Source: Rotaria sordida
Lineage: Eukaryota; Rotifera; Eurotatoria; Philodinida; Philodinidae
Direction: 5' to 3'
Length of the DNA stretch: 64,000 nucleotides
Assembly (NCBI GenBank): GCA_905250125.1
Contig: CAJNOL010000135.1
Coordinates: forward strand, 62,001-126,000
Shown here: piece after piece, positions 26,101 to 42,012 of the stretch
Position numbering within the stretch: the first letter of the stretch is position 1
Layout of the letters: each line of letters begins with the position of its first letter
Program-made: the position numbers and the translations under genes
The notes under the pieces: model-generated
Database searches by the model: none
Seen by the model: only the letters and a program-made list of their open reading frames with translations
What the model was told of the DNA's origin: nothing

Positions 26101-29100
26101 TAAATTCAGACAATATATATTTGTTTTGTTTTTTTGATGTAAGTTACTTGAAACTATTGATTTTGTTAAAAATTCAAACTAGGATTAAATTGTATAATGT
26201 GTATTAATGAAAGATGAGAATTAAAGAAAACATTGATCAAAATATTGTTAACAATTTGAAAAAGAAAATTTTTTTCAGTCAAAATAAAAAAACAATCCTT
26301 TAGTTCAAGGATTTTTTTTCATAGATAATATTTCTAACAAATAAAAAATTTTGAATTGAAGTTTTTTCAAAGTGTAACATGGTGAATCTTTTTCAAAAAC
26401 AAAAACAACATACTAAATTTTTTCTAAAATACAATAATTCTGTTTTTTTATTTAACAATAAAAACAAAATTCGATTTTATCTTATTCAATTCTATATGAA
26501 GTACTGATAGAAGGCCATCATAAAATATATCCAAGGACAAAATTCATATATCATACATAATGAAGTTATACAAGCAATGAATAACTATAAACTAAAAATA
26601 ATTTATACTTATGTATCTTGTTTTTTATATCAATTCATGCAAGTTCGATAATTTTTAATAATAACTATATATTTTCATTTAAATATGTTCTACATATGAA
26701 AGTTACCATAGAACTATGTTATTTATTGTCGAAATTTTAAATCTTGTCTTGAGAATTGCTTGTAAATTATTATTTATATTTAAAATTTAACAATATATCA
26801 ATATATGATTATCTATTTTTTTCTTATCATTGATTGTATACAATGTCAAATAAGTTCAACAATATTTATAACTCATAAATAAATGATTATTGATAATAAT
26901 TTATATTTATTAAAAAATAAATTGATAAAAAATTATTATATGAGAATTACATTTTTCAATATAAAAAAAAAAAAAAACGAAAATTTGCTTTGATAAATAC
27001 ATCACGAAAGAATAACATTAGGAAATTATTTTTATCAGATTCTTCAATTAAAATATCATTTAGAAATATAATTATAGAATACAATATGTTTCAAAAATTA
27101 TCTTTATCAAAATTTTTGCTTTTAAAGATCCATTAATCAATTATAACTATTTACGAGTTTTATAGATTGATAGACGATCTATAAACATAAATTAAAACAT
27201 ATAATTTCTGACTATTTAATGTTATTCTATAATTTCCATATTTATTATATATACAAATTATATCTAACAATGTTATACGAAGTACGCAAAACAAAATCAA
27301 ATAATATTCAAATTGTCATTTATGTTAATATCTTTATTGATTGATATTATTGTCATAGAACTTAGTTTCGGACTTGACATTAGTCTAACACAAGGTCTTA
27401 TTGTTCATCTAGTTTATCATTGTCAACAATCAATTTTATGTATGATTGTTCAGTCATAAAAAGTAACATTTTCATCATCAAATATGATTAATGCTTATAT
27501 TGCAATAGTATATTCATGGTCTCGAATGATTACATAGTACTATAACAATACTCTGCACTATGATGGTTTCCATAAAGAATCCTATCAAATTATTATTAAT
27601 ACAATTCAATACGTTAATGGTTATACAAAAAGTTCTATTTGAATCGATGAGGATTTACAAACATTTTCATCTTGTACAAATTTCGTAATACATATATAAA
27701 ATAATAAATTTATTCAAAAGTTTTTTTTTTTTCTATCAACAATTGTCTTAAAACGATATAGTAGTACTAAAACTAATATCAAATTTTGATACTAACGTTC
27801 TTGTTGATTTATTTTGTTTACTATAGAAATAATCAATTATCAATTATTCTAAATGAATTTACCATTAGTCAGATATAGAAAACGATAATTTACTTCAAAA
27901 GCAACGATTCATATTCAAGGTTTACCATTATATTCTTTAACATTAAATAGTCAATTTTATACTGGTTATGGTACATTAAATACCTAGTAGCGTGATAGTG
28001 TGACAAAAAAAAAACTGATGACTTGCATGCAAATAATTCATGAATATAGAATGTATTATAAATATATTTGTTATTATATTCGAGTTTTCTAACATGAATC
28101 ATTTATGAATAAGTAATCCTTTTAACAGTTTCTTAAAACAAAGAAAAAAAAAGCTATTTGGTTGAATAATATTGTATGATTTAAGTAAGCGTTCTTCAAC
28201 TAAATTAACTATGCCACTCGGGATATTTCACTTATTTAAAAAACAAATTAAGGGAATTTGTGTGTCACAGAATTATTCAATTAGCAAAAAAAAAGAAACT
28301 AATTACCAAAATAATGACTTTTCTTTTTTTCTTTAGATAGAAGCTTTTCATATAAAGAAAAATTACAGAGAAAATAATTGTAGACCAGATCATATCTTTA
28401 TAATTCGATAAAACTCAATAAAGACAAAAAAATATTTGTGCCATTTTTGTCCAAAAAAAAAGAGGAACTTTAAAAGCTAATAAAGTAAACTCAATGCACT
28501 ACTTAAATGAAATACATTTGATGTTCTATGATATGATGTCGTAATTCTGTAGATACAAAATATACTATGATGAAAGAAATTATTTATTCTTTTCATAGCT
28601 TAGCTTTTTTGTTTTTGATGGATAATGTAATGAAACGATTGAATATTATTATATCTTGACCTTTTCTTCTCTAATTATATTTTAACAGAAACATTTCTAG
28701 CATTCATTTTTTTTTTTGTTCTCTTCTCTGATCTCAATAATTATTCTAGTTATATCATAGTTGTATAATAAAAATGTTCAACGACAGACAATCTGTTCGT
28801 TATTTCTCATATTATAGATATCATTCTGTTTTGAAAATTAACATTAACATCCAATAGTTAGTCATAGATAGTCACTAGATTTCTAGTAGGGTTTCTTTTA
28901 TTGATTCGACATGTCCGGAGAGAAATAATTAAACAAATTTTTCTTCGAGTTATCAGACAGGATATAAATAATACTTCGATATTAGAATCAACAAGCCCAT
29001 TGTTCAAATTCAAAATTCATCTATATGTGATATGTCAACAATATAATGATCGTTATTTTTTTCTGCTAATTAGGTTTTCATTGAAACACGTCATAATGAT

Positions 29101-30718
29101 CACGAATATCCTCTTATTACTAGAACAAATAATGGATAGACATATTCTCTAAATGTCAGTGATAATAGTTCAGCATGCTATTCAATTAAAATTTATATTT
29201 GAGTCAGTCACTACAGTGTACCTATATTTTCAATGCTGCAACGACACATATGAAATCCTTTGTTTAATAATAATCATTCTATGGATTTATTATTGTTTTC
29301 TCGTTTTATTTTTAAAGAACATTTATAAGTATTTTTATTCAATATTTGAGATGGTGAATTGTATTTTTTTAATAAATACAAGCCAAAGGCAACGTGTTTA
29401 ATAGTTATGTAGATTTTGACCTTCATGATATTTACTTATAAATAGATACCATAACTCAAATGAATATGTCGTTATTAAACACATTAACTTCTGAAAAATC
29501 CATGTTGTGAAAACCTTGACAATTTTCGAAAAAGTTACTGTAAAATTATAGTACAAGAAATGGTTTTTCGAGAATCACTGATTTTAGTAATTAATTGTGA
29601 ATCGTCGATTTAATTAGAGAAATATTTCAAGACTGTAAAATTGAGAGTCAAATATAACTTCTACACATTTTTTTTTGAATATATACGAACAGTGGGGTAG
29701 TCTGAAATTTTTAAGTCATGAACCGTTTTCTCTAGCTAAATTGTTTTGAGAAGTGTGCAACTAGAAATCGATTGATCTACAGTTTCTTTTTCTTTGTAAA
29801 TTATTGCCATCACAAAAAACGATGTTTATTGAAGAGAAGAAGTTCGTTACTCTCAACTAACAGGCGAGCTTGTTCGTTTTTTTTTGTGATTCGAAAAATA
29901 CGACTAGTTTACTACCATAAAATTGCCATTGAACCGTAAATAATATCCATTTTGATTGACCTAGACTGTTTCACAAATTTTACTCTTCAACTTTCAAATA
30001 TTTGAATATATTATGTTAAAAAGTATAAATAGAACCATTAGCGAATTTAAGTGGAATAGCGAGTATTTTGACAAAACAAAAAACAAAGTACCGTTGAATT
30101 ATCATCATTGTGACCATCGATTTATTGAAAAACATAATCAATTAATCTTTCTGAATCACTTGATTAGATTACAACAACATACGATGTATTAAAATGACAT
30201 CACTTAGGTCTTTGTACATGTATGTGTATCAAGGGTTTTCGGTATTGGGCAGCTGGTATTGTTTCAAATAAATCCATAGGTAATTGCATAATAATCGTAT
30301 CCCTAGCTACGCCACTGTATACAAATATGAAATCAAAAGAAACATTTACTTTCGACATGGATGTCACTACTATGACATTAATGAGATTGGACAATTTCAG
30401 GAAACAATTTGTATTGACATACATTTATATCAGAATAAGTTTCTTGATTAATATATAGATGCCGTTTTAAATGAACCCTTCAAATCTGACATTAATGTAA
30501 ACTTGAAAAATCTCTTGCCTTTAAAATGACTTCTTCTATTGTCATTCTTTTAATCCTACTTTTTAATTACGATTTCTATCCTTTTGTCTGTTTTAAAATT
30601 TTAATTTATTAACAGAAAAAATATTCTACGAATGGATTGGCTTCAGAAAAACAAATCCAATTCGAAATATCAATTTGAACATGTGAACTTTTTTTTTCAA
30701 TTATATTCTTATTGTACT
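23181..30718. other. Large intergenic region upstream of dystrophin
   Basis: About 7.5 kb of AT-rich sequence with no gene that I can support. Open frames here are short, mostly low-complexity and lack splice-compatible partners. A stretch near 27,880-27,990 reads like decayed coding sequence but soon hits stops. The proximal 1-2 kb probably carries the dystrophin promoter. No specific motif can be assigned. Confidence 0.55.
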
Positions 30719-31440
30719 ACACGGTATCCTAAAAGTCCGTCGGAAAAATAAATTCGTAGAATTCCACTATTTATCGTCCATAATCAACTAATTTTTTTTT
30801 CGATAATAGATATAAGTGTGAAGTTTTTAATTGCATGGATGAACTACATAGATACTGTTCAAAGTTATAACTTTCGATTAAAATAGAAAAGCACTTCCCA
30901 ATATTTCGCCTTTAATACTTTAATTTGTCGGGTTTTTTTGTCACAATTATATCGGCTACATTTTACTCTATCGTTTATATGCATTTGTTGTACCATATTA
31001 TTAACAAAACAAACCTGATAATGTCAAGTTCGTTGTTCATGAAGCTCATAAAATCTGTTTACCTTTTCCAGATCACCAGTCTTCGTTCCACAAGTAAAAG
31101 CAATCTAATAGACTTGATGGTTGTCTAACTTGGCATTATCAGGTTTGTTTTGTTAATAATATGGTACAACAAATGCATATAAACGATAGAGTAAAATGTA
31201 GCCGATATAATTGTGACAAAAAACGTGACAAATTAAAGTATTAAAGGCGAAATATTGGGAAGTGCTTTTTCTATTTCAATCGAAAGTTATAACTTTGAAC
31301 AATATCTATGAAGTTCGTCCATGCAATCAAAAGCTTCACACTTATATCTATTATCGAAAAAAAAATTAGTTGATTATGGACGATAAATAGCGGAATTGTA
31401 CGAATTTATTTTTCCGACGAACTTTTGGGACAACCTGTAT
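30719..31440. mobile_element. Near-perfect palindromic mariner-like element
   Basis: Two arms of about 310-320 bp (about 30719-31035 and 31125-31440) are reverse complements at high identity, around a spacer of about 90 bp. The arms end in a mariner-like terminus: read inward from the right end it is caggttgtcccaaaagttcg. No transposase is present, so this is a non-autonomous fold-back/MITE-type insertion. The high arm identity indicates recent formation or gene-conversion upkeep. Confidence 0.8.
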
Positions 31441-31998
31441 ATGTAATTGCATTGTGGTATCGTTTTCTTTCTAAAATTTTTTATTATATGTTTTACTCAT
31501 GTGGAATAAAGTATAAGCACTCAATTTTTTGAATGAAAATATTCATCATCATACATTAGTTCGATATAATGAAGAATAATCATCGATTATAAAACTACGA
31601 TTTATCACGTCTCAATTCACGATTATCGTTTCAATGTATCACGATTTTTTTTTGTCAATGTTTCAGCCATTTCGAGTACTTAGACAAATTCATAAAATTA
31701 TTTTCTCATTAAGTTCTTGTTTTCGATCATGTTTAACTCAACAAATCAAACTAATATCCGATATATATATATATATATTTTTACAAGAAGTACTTAACTT
31801 TGGAATGATTGTTTTCGTTTGAAAATAAGTTGATATCAATGATAAATTTATTTAACATATCACGAATGGTTGTATTGTATCTTAATTTTATTCGCGTCCA
31901 TATTTTACCTTTTTTCTAAATGGCACGTAAATATACCTTGATAAACATATATCCATCAACATTTCGTGCTCTTGTTTTTTCGTGTAAATTATTCATCG

Positions 31999-32790
31999 AT
32001 GAATATTTTACTCGTTTGTATATTTATTTTATTTAATGTTCCACAATATCAATGTGAAACACCATCATGCAAGTTCGTATTTTGTTCATTTAACTAGTTA
32101 TTTATCTTTTCAATTGAAAATTTTTTTTTATTTAAGAACAAATTGTACAACAATTGAAGAATGTTGGCATGGAGCTTTAGCCTATCGTTCATCAGAATTA
32201 ATTGAGCAATTATTTTCATTTAGTAGTCTTTCTGTTCATATTGATACATTTCAACGACATCATCCTGGCGAAGTTTGTATTAAATTTTTTTTTTGCCTTT
32301 TGTTTTTCTTATATTCATATATATTCGATTATTAACATAGCTAAACGATAGTATATTACTTGTTGATAATGCACTTGAAAATCATTTATTAAATGAATCA
32401 ATCGTTAGTAAACTAAATATAAATTTATTTCAAGCAACAAAACAACTTCTTATTGATTTAGTAAAATAAATATTCTTTTAATAAAATAAAAATTTTGGTT
32501 TTTTTTTGTAGTGTACAAATTTAACATTAAAACCAATTGAAACAGTTGAAGCTCTTCCAACATTAATGTGTTCATTATCAACATGTTCATCGGATTTAAG
32601 AAATTTTATGGTACTTTTTATAATTAGTATACTCATTGCTAGTTTAGTTCTTCTTATTTGTATTGTGCAATTGTTTCAAACATATCGTCGAGTATATCCT
32701 ACAAAAAAAATTCCATTACTTGCTCCAAGTACAAATCAATTGTCAATTGATAATTCAACTGTTAACTTAAACTCTTCTAGGGTGTCGTAA
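31999..32790 (+). CDS. Small type I membrane protein, paralogue 1
   Basis: Exons 31999-32072, 32137-32272, 32341-32460 and 32512-32790 join in frame to 202 residues. A signal peptide (MNILLVCIFILFNVPQYQC) precedes a Cys-containing ectodomain with NCTTIEECW. A single transmembrane segment follows (VLFIISILIASLVLLICIV), then a short tail with potential phosphosites. The family is not recognised. Exon 2 is 136 bp with the same phases as exon 2 of the next gene (32898-33629), and the Cys-x(6-9)-Cys-Trp motif is shared, so the two are tandem duplicates. The layout resembles small accessory membrane subunits such as RAMPs, but I see no diagnostic match. Confidence 0.72.
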
Positions 32791-32882
32791 TTATACATAA
32801 ACGAAAATGAAATACTTTAATATTTTAATTATTAATCTGAAAAAAATAGCTTTTTTTGTTTTTCATTTTGAGTTTTTTTTGT

Positions 32883-32888
32883 TTTTAG
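32883..32888 (+). promoter_or_regulatory. Candidate trans-splice acceptor between tandem genes
   Basis: A strong pyrimidine-rich acceptor (tttttttgtttttag) ends 9 nt before the ATG of the second paralogue and about 95 nt after the stop of the first. No donor for a 5' exon is evident in between. This is the pattern expected for spliced-leader trans-splicing of a downstream operon gene. Confidence 0.4.
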
Positions 32889-32897
32889 ATTTAAAAA

Positions 32898-33629
32898 ATG
32901 TATTGGAATATCGGAGTGATTTCGATATTTCTTTGTACTATAATAATTGTTTTTGGACGTCGAGAATTATTTGACAAAAAATGCAAGTAAAAAATTATTT
33001 CAAAGATTGTTTTTTTTTTTCGTCAATTCTATCTATGAATTATTACAAGACGAAATTGTAATACTGCCGATGGTACACTTGAATGTTGGAAAACAACAAC
33101 AGATGGTTTTGCTTATGGTTTATCTACAGCTATGATTGATTTTTGTCAAGTAATACTTGAAGTTCGTCATTTGAAAAATGAATCAGTTAGTTATGTTTTT
33201 CGTATGTTTCTTTAAATGAAGTGTGTTCTTTGTTTTTTTTTTTGAGATAAAGGAAGATTGGTATAATTTTACTCGTAATAAACTCGCACAACAAATTGAA
33301 AAATACGAGCTTGATGAAGAAGTTCAACAATTAACAAAAGAAAATATCGAACATATTGCAATGTCTCTATTAGATAATGTAAGTATTTCTTCTTCTTAAT
33401 ATATATATAATTTTGTCATTATTATCATTAGTGTTTTTATGCTTCATCATCTATTATTTCCTTGGAACCATCATGTCCATCATGTTCAGAAGCACAAACA
33501 AAACTAATGAAAGGGTGGGGTCTTTCATCAATAATTATTATCTCAATAGCTTTATTACTTGTTTTTATTATTTTACTTTTATATGCTTTCTATGTTTATC
33601 ATACTCATCGTTCATATATATCAATTTAA
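32898..33629 (+). CDS. Small type I membrane protein, paralogue 2
   Basis: Exons 32898-32986, 33050-33185, 33253-33378 and 33432-33629 give 182 residues. The N-terminal hydrophobic signal (VISIFLCTIIIVFG) is followed by an ectodomain with NCNTADGTLECW, several further Cys residues (including CPSC), an N-glycosylation site (NFT), and a C-terminal transmembrane helix (IIIISIALLLVFIILLLYAF) with a short tail. Intron positions and phases match paralogue 1: 2, 0, 0. It starts only 107 nt after the paralogue 1 stop. Function unknown; it may act as a membrane accessory or receptor subunit. Confidence 0.72.
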
Positions 33630-33946
33630 TAATAAATAATTCTTATCTTGATTATCCAAAAAGTTTTTTTTCTCGTTCGAATAAAAATATTTTCATTGCT
33701 TTCAATGAAAATTAATAAAACGAAGGCAAACCCAAAGTCGATGATTGGTATTTGTTGTTGTTTTTTTCCTTCTTGGCAAAAAAATAGAGCGCAAGCAAAA
33801 GGGCACGAAAAAAAAAGAAAAAGAAAATTATGAAATAAAGAAAACAAAACAAAGAAAAAATCAATAAGACGGGATATGATAAAAGAAGAAATTTGGTGAA
33901 TATATAGGAGAAGAATAATAAAAGCATTTTTATACATTTCCTTCTG

Positions 33947-35225
33947 CTATTCACATTCAAAATTAGGTACAACAGCATCTTCTTTTATTGTCATTTCATT
34001 ATTATTATTCATACTACTATTATTATGATTATTTAACACAATTAAATCTTCATTAATTATTGAATTTGTAATTGATGTATGCATTGATATTGTTGATGCA
34101 CTTCTATCACCACCAAACCAAACATGTCCAAGGATATCTTGAGTTAAAAGACGTTCTTCTGGTTTAACACGAATTAATGATCGAAGTAATGAACGTGCTT
34201 TTAATGATATTGTACGAGGAATATCAGGACGACATCGACCTATTTTAATAAATAAACCAACTAAAGTTCGATCACAAAATGGATAACGACCAAAAAGCAT
34301 TGTATATAAAATAATACCTAAATATAAGGATTTGATTTTTGTTTTTTATTTTTACACAATAAAAGAAAAACTGGAAGAATTTCAAAGTACCTAAACTCCA
34401 TGAATCAGCCATTTTGCCTGAATACATTTGTCTATTAAGAACAATTTCTGGACATGCATAAACTGGACATGAAAAACGTGATGATACATAATCATCTGTT
34501 GTTGTTGGAGTTGATAACATAATTGATTCATCAATTCCAGTTAATAATAAATGTGTATTTGCATTATCATTAAATATAATTTTACGTAATTTTAAATCAC
34601 GTACAATTAAACCAACACGATGACATATTTGTACAGCACGTACAATTTGAGAAAATAAATTTCGTGATTCATTTTCATTTAAACGATGTTTTTCAGTTAT
34701 ATATTGATGAAGATTATTTGTATAATTTGGATATAAAACAATAGCCGTACGATCAAGTGATATAATATCACGAAAAAAATGTATATGATATTTATTAGCT
34801 AATTGCTCAATTGTTAATTGTGAATTCTTATTTGATAATTGTAATATTGTTATAAGACGTTGATAAGGTTCTAAACGTTGACGAACAATTTCAAGTGAAA
34901 ATTCTTTATACAATAATGGTTCACCAGTTGGAATATGACGAGCACATTTAAAATCATCTAATTTTGTTTCACTTAATTCATATTCACCGATAGTACGTAT
35001 TGAAGGTAATGATGGGAGATTTGTTGTAGCTAAGGCAGCAAATGGATTAAGAAGATGAATAGCATCCGGTGTCAAAGGACCTGATGGATCAGTTGATTGT
35101 GGAAATGGAGTTGATGGATTGGAATTTCTTGGAGACGAGGATATTTGTGTCAATAAACGAAGATCATCATGTTTAGCAGACGATGAATGATGTGATGTTT
35201 GAGACGAAGAAGTAGAAGAAGACAT
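33947..35225 (-). CDS. TRIB: Tribbles pseudokinase
   Basis: Two exons (34391-35225 and 33947-34317, joined at a Gly codon) give 401 residues. A Ser-rich N-terminus leads into a kinase-like fold. The catalytic loop is VRDLKLRK, the metal-binding DFG is replaced (TGIDES), and the later region has YSGKMADSWSLG, FGRYPFCD and a WF near the end of the fold, as in Tribbles. The C-terminal EDAVVP resembles the COP1-binding VP motif of Tribbles proteins, which act as scaffolds sending substrates such as C/EBP to the COP1 ubiquitin ligase. The gene is convergent with the small membrane proteins (about 320 bp between stops). The start is the first in-frame Met of the Ser-rich leader. Confidence 0.88.
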
Positions 35226-35319
35226 TATATGGACAAGAATAAACGAAACAAAAAAAAAAATAATAATCAAAGTAAGCGACGAAGTAAAGAGAGTTTAATA
35301 AAAAATAAATAGAAGATAA

Positions 35320-36307
35320 TTAGAACTGTTCACTACTATCTGACATCGGTATCGGTGAAATTACAGTTGCAGCAATACTAGAATTAAAAAAAAAAACAAG
35401 ATATTATCTAATTAGTTTGACTAGCTAAGTTTACAAATAAACATAACATATAGAAAAGAGGGAAGAAAGAAAGTATTGTTGCGACATCAAACTACTATTG
35501 CGCAAGTCATCACCAAGTCCGGTGTATGGTTGTTCAATCATTTGCTAGAATTAGGAATGATGACTTACGCAATTCTTTTTCTTCTTTTTTTAGTTCAATT
35601 CATGTAAAAAGGAAAGGAATTTATTTTGTTCTTTCATTATCAAACAGAAATCTATTCAAGGTCATCAAAAGAAAAAAAAAAGAAGAAATTTCATCGAAAT
35701 GAATTTCTTTCAATTCTTTATAATATAATTTTTATTAAATTCTAATCATTCTTTCGATAAAATATAATTATGTATTGTTAAATCAAAGAGAAATGAAAAA
35801 TTCATGCATACAGATTTTGATAATACTCTCTTTGTCTATCTAATAAAAGTATTAGTTAGTTGTGATTACATTTATCTTAGTTGTTTTTCATTGATACACA
35901 TCTGTTTGTGGCAGTATGTATGTTCATGACCTTCCATTCGTACATCAAGTCGACAAGGATATTGTCTCGTTCATTCCTTCTTTTCTTTTTTTTTTTTTAT
36001 TATTCTTCTTTGTCAATGTTCGATTGGCATTAAACATTCACACTGTATGACGAGAGAATCTACTTGTGTCTAATAGATCATATATCAAGTACTAGATGAC
36101 GGCAAGGCATATTAAGGTTAAACAAAATGACGAACAATTATGAACTCAGAGAACAATATGACCTTACCCAAATTCAATCGTGTTTGTAGGTGCAAATGAT
36201 CCAGAGCCAGAGAAATTAGTTGCCAAAAACCCAAAAGATAAAACCGATTTAGCCAAAGATCCAAAATGTGAAGAGCCGGTTGAATATTTTGATATGTTGC
36301 GTGCCAT
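35320..36307 (-). CDS. Tiny two-exon gene, 65 residues, unknown function
   Basis: Exon 36168-36307 (MARNISKYSTGSSHFGS...) ends GG|gtaagg. Exon 35320-35377 begins after ttctag and completes the Gly codon, then ends ...SDSSEQF and TAA. Phase agreement and good consensus borders support a real gene, although each part is short. The middle is mildly hydrophobic (SVLSFGFLATNF) and has an N-glycosylation site. I do not recognise the family. It lies only 95 nt upstream of the Tribbles start, on the same strand, so it could be an upstream cistron or a 5' part of that transcript. Confidence 0.5.
35497..35573. repeat. Short inverted repeat in the small-gene intron
   Basis: attgcgcaagtcatc and its near-complement (14 of 15) are separated by about 47 bp. 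May be a tiny MITE relic or an RNA hairpin. Confidence 0.6.
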
Positions 36308-39021
36308 TCTTATAACGTATTAATCATACAAAATAAAAATTAATTCAACTTCTTCTCTCTATATATATTTATGTCAGAAAATTTTGTAAGAAAAACTTAG
36401 TTTCTTTTTTTCTTCTTGTTGACGACAATTGTTTTCTATGTAATGTGCGCGTGTATAGATTAGAAAGCGAGAAAGAATGAATTTATATAGCGAGTCTATG
36501 GCGTCGTTCTCTTTTTTTTTATATTCGTTCTATAAAGGAAGAAAAAGAAACCAACACGATCAACACTAGATTGACATGCAATACTAACATCGAACCTCTT
36601 TCTTTCTTCTCTGGTTACCCTTCTCCGCCTTTTTTTTTACCCGTTTCTCTTTTTTTCTCTCGCTCTCTCTCTCTTGCGAAGTTTTAGAGATTGCAACAAA
36701 TGATGACGACACCAAGCGTCATCGTCATATTACCCATTTACCAACTACGAAATGATAAACAACAATATTAAGGGAAAATGCTCACACGGAGGCACACACG
36801 TGCAGAAAGCAAAAGAAACCAGAATGACGACATGTCAAATAATTTTTTTAGATTTAACAGCTTGCGTCTAGAAAATGAGAACAATATAGAGTTACCTACA
36901 TAAACATGAGTCATGATTAAAAAATCACGATAAAGCATTTTTCTTTCTTCCCCACATTTTCATGTCGAGTTTTGCCAGTAGAACGAGTCATATTTTTATC
37001 AAAAGAATGAACAAATTTCATCATCTGTTACTTTGTTTCTTTTTTTTTATCTTCTTCGGTTGAAATGAATAATTTCAAGAGTAGGCGTCTTCTATTGAAA
37101 TATTATCATGGTCATTATTTTGGACATTGTCCAGAAAGTTATCTATGATATTTTTATACAACAATTGTTTGCATATCATTTTATGTAGAATATATTCCCA
37201 ATAATTGATCTTAGTAAGATTAATAAGTGACATTATGTTATCTTGGTTTTGATTATACTTCTTCAAAGAAGAAGACACTCACATATGAACATGTTAAGTA
37301 ACTCGGCATAGTACGATGATATAACAGAGACACATATGTATACACGCTCCGATCATTTTCAATGGATTTGAAAGAAACAAATTCATCTTGTTCTCATACA
37401 TCATCTCGTCCTCTTTTTTCTCTTCTCTCTCTCTCTCTCTTTCTCTTTCCCTTCTTTTTTTACATAATCATCAGAAGGAAAATGTTGTAACAACATACGT
37501 CTTTACTATAGTTTAGTGACTAGTACGGCGATTATTAGCATTTGACTGGGGTGGTAGCTTGATCTAAGCATAACACATTTTATGTAACTCTCCTCTTACA
37601 CTATCATCTCTTTACAATAGACATTAGATTCGAAAGTATACTAAATGAGCGATCCATCGTTATCGATTACGTAATTTGTAAGGAACTATAATCATGTTAC
37701 GAAATAGAATGAATGTACAAAAAAAAAAAGTCAAACATCTACACAAGGCAAGCACTTGCCACTGCTAAATGGACGCGGCGACGTGATTTACGTAATCGAC
37801 TAAGGTTATGTAAAAAGAAAAAAGGGAAGAAAAAAGACGACGTCGTCATCAAGGACAAGGCCATTAGTTCATGATGATATTCTTTTGTTCTTTAGGTAAT
37901 AGCGGAAATAAAATGTTTGTTCTTGAACAGCAATATGATTATGAAATTCTATGGACAACACAAAAGAAAATGAGAAAATGTATTTGACGTATGTATGCTA
38001 AAGGTTATTGATAAAGATCAATATTGATAAAAATCTAAAATAGTTCATTACGATAATTCAAAGAAAGATGTAACTATAAAAATTATGAGGATTGTAGCGA
38101 AATCAACAAATGCATTTAATCGATTGTTATTCATGAATCATCTAATGCGTATACAATTTAAAATAACTAAAATTATTACTAATTTTTCTAATGAATCGTT
38201 CAAAGTATTACGTCAAGTCGAAAAAAAAAATCTAATAATCATACGAATGAATCATTCGAATCTTACACAATTCTACTGTTAACTTTGATTGGTTTGTTTT
38301 TTTTTTATATTGATTCATACCTTTTTTTTTTACCAAATAATTATACAAGAGAATAACATAAAATACCTCGAGAGGGTAAAGTTTAAATTTCGCAATTTTT
38401 TAAGATACAACGATTAACATTTGCCCTTTATAATCTTCAATCATAAAATAATAATATCATATTCAAGAAAATAAATTTTATATATCCTAAAATTAACATA
38501 TGTTTTTAGGAAGTTGCAAGTTCAGAAGCTTAGCTTTTCTTAGATCCGAATCCATAAAAAAAAAACATAGACTCACAGCTCCCTACTTGCCTGATCTCGT
38601 TTATATAAACTATTCCATAGAGCTGAAGATTTTTGTGTTAGTATTTCTTTTTTCTTCTCGAGAGAATAACCAATAAACAATTAAAAATCTTGATCCTTCA
38701 CTTTTCCATGTATACAAATGGTGTCAGATATTCATGGAAGAAAAACTTCGGATCCGAATTCACAAAAACATGAACCCACAGGTCTTTACATGTGATCTAT
38801 AACTTTCCTTTTGAATTTTTTAATAATAACATTTTTTTATTGTTTTCTTTTCTTCTTTTTTTTCAATCTTAATCTCTGTTTTCATGTGAACAAGGTTCTA
38901 CAAACATAGTCTTCATCTTCTCAATGGACAACAAATTGTGTATATGATGATAAAAAGAAGACACATTAACAAAAAAAAAAAAAAAAGGAAAATTCGCTGA
39001 TTCATTGAATATCAAGAATGC
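36308..39021. other. Intergenic region between the small gene and eRF1
   Basis: About 2.7 kb. It holds the promoter side of the small gene, pyrimidine-rich tracts (36,640-36,675; 37,425-37,450) and a weak direct repeat (around 38,545 and 38,750, about 40 bp, with ccgaatccataaaaa/ccgaattcacaaaaa cores). The short open frames (for example 37,075-37,278) lack ATG or partners. Nothing else seen. Confidence 0.5.

Positions 39022-42012
<2,991 letters not shown>

Noticed and set aside
28901..29401. Two adjacent open frames of about 80 residues
   Set aside because: AT-rich hydrophobic composition, no splice-compatible partner and no domain; likely chance.
31999..33629. Paralogue pair as RAMP (receptor activity-modifying) proteins
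   Set aside because: Only topology and size agree; the RAMP Cys/Trp pattern is not seen, so no name was given.
37075..37278. 67-residue minus-strand frame
   Set aside because: No ATG start, Asn/Ile-rich chance composition, no neighbouring exon.
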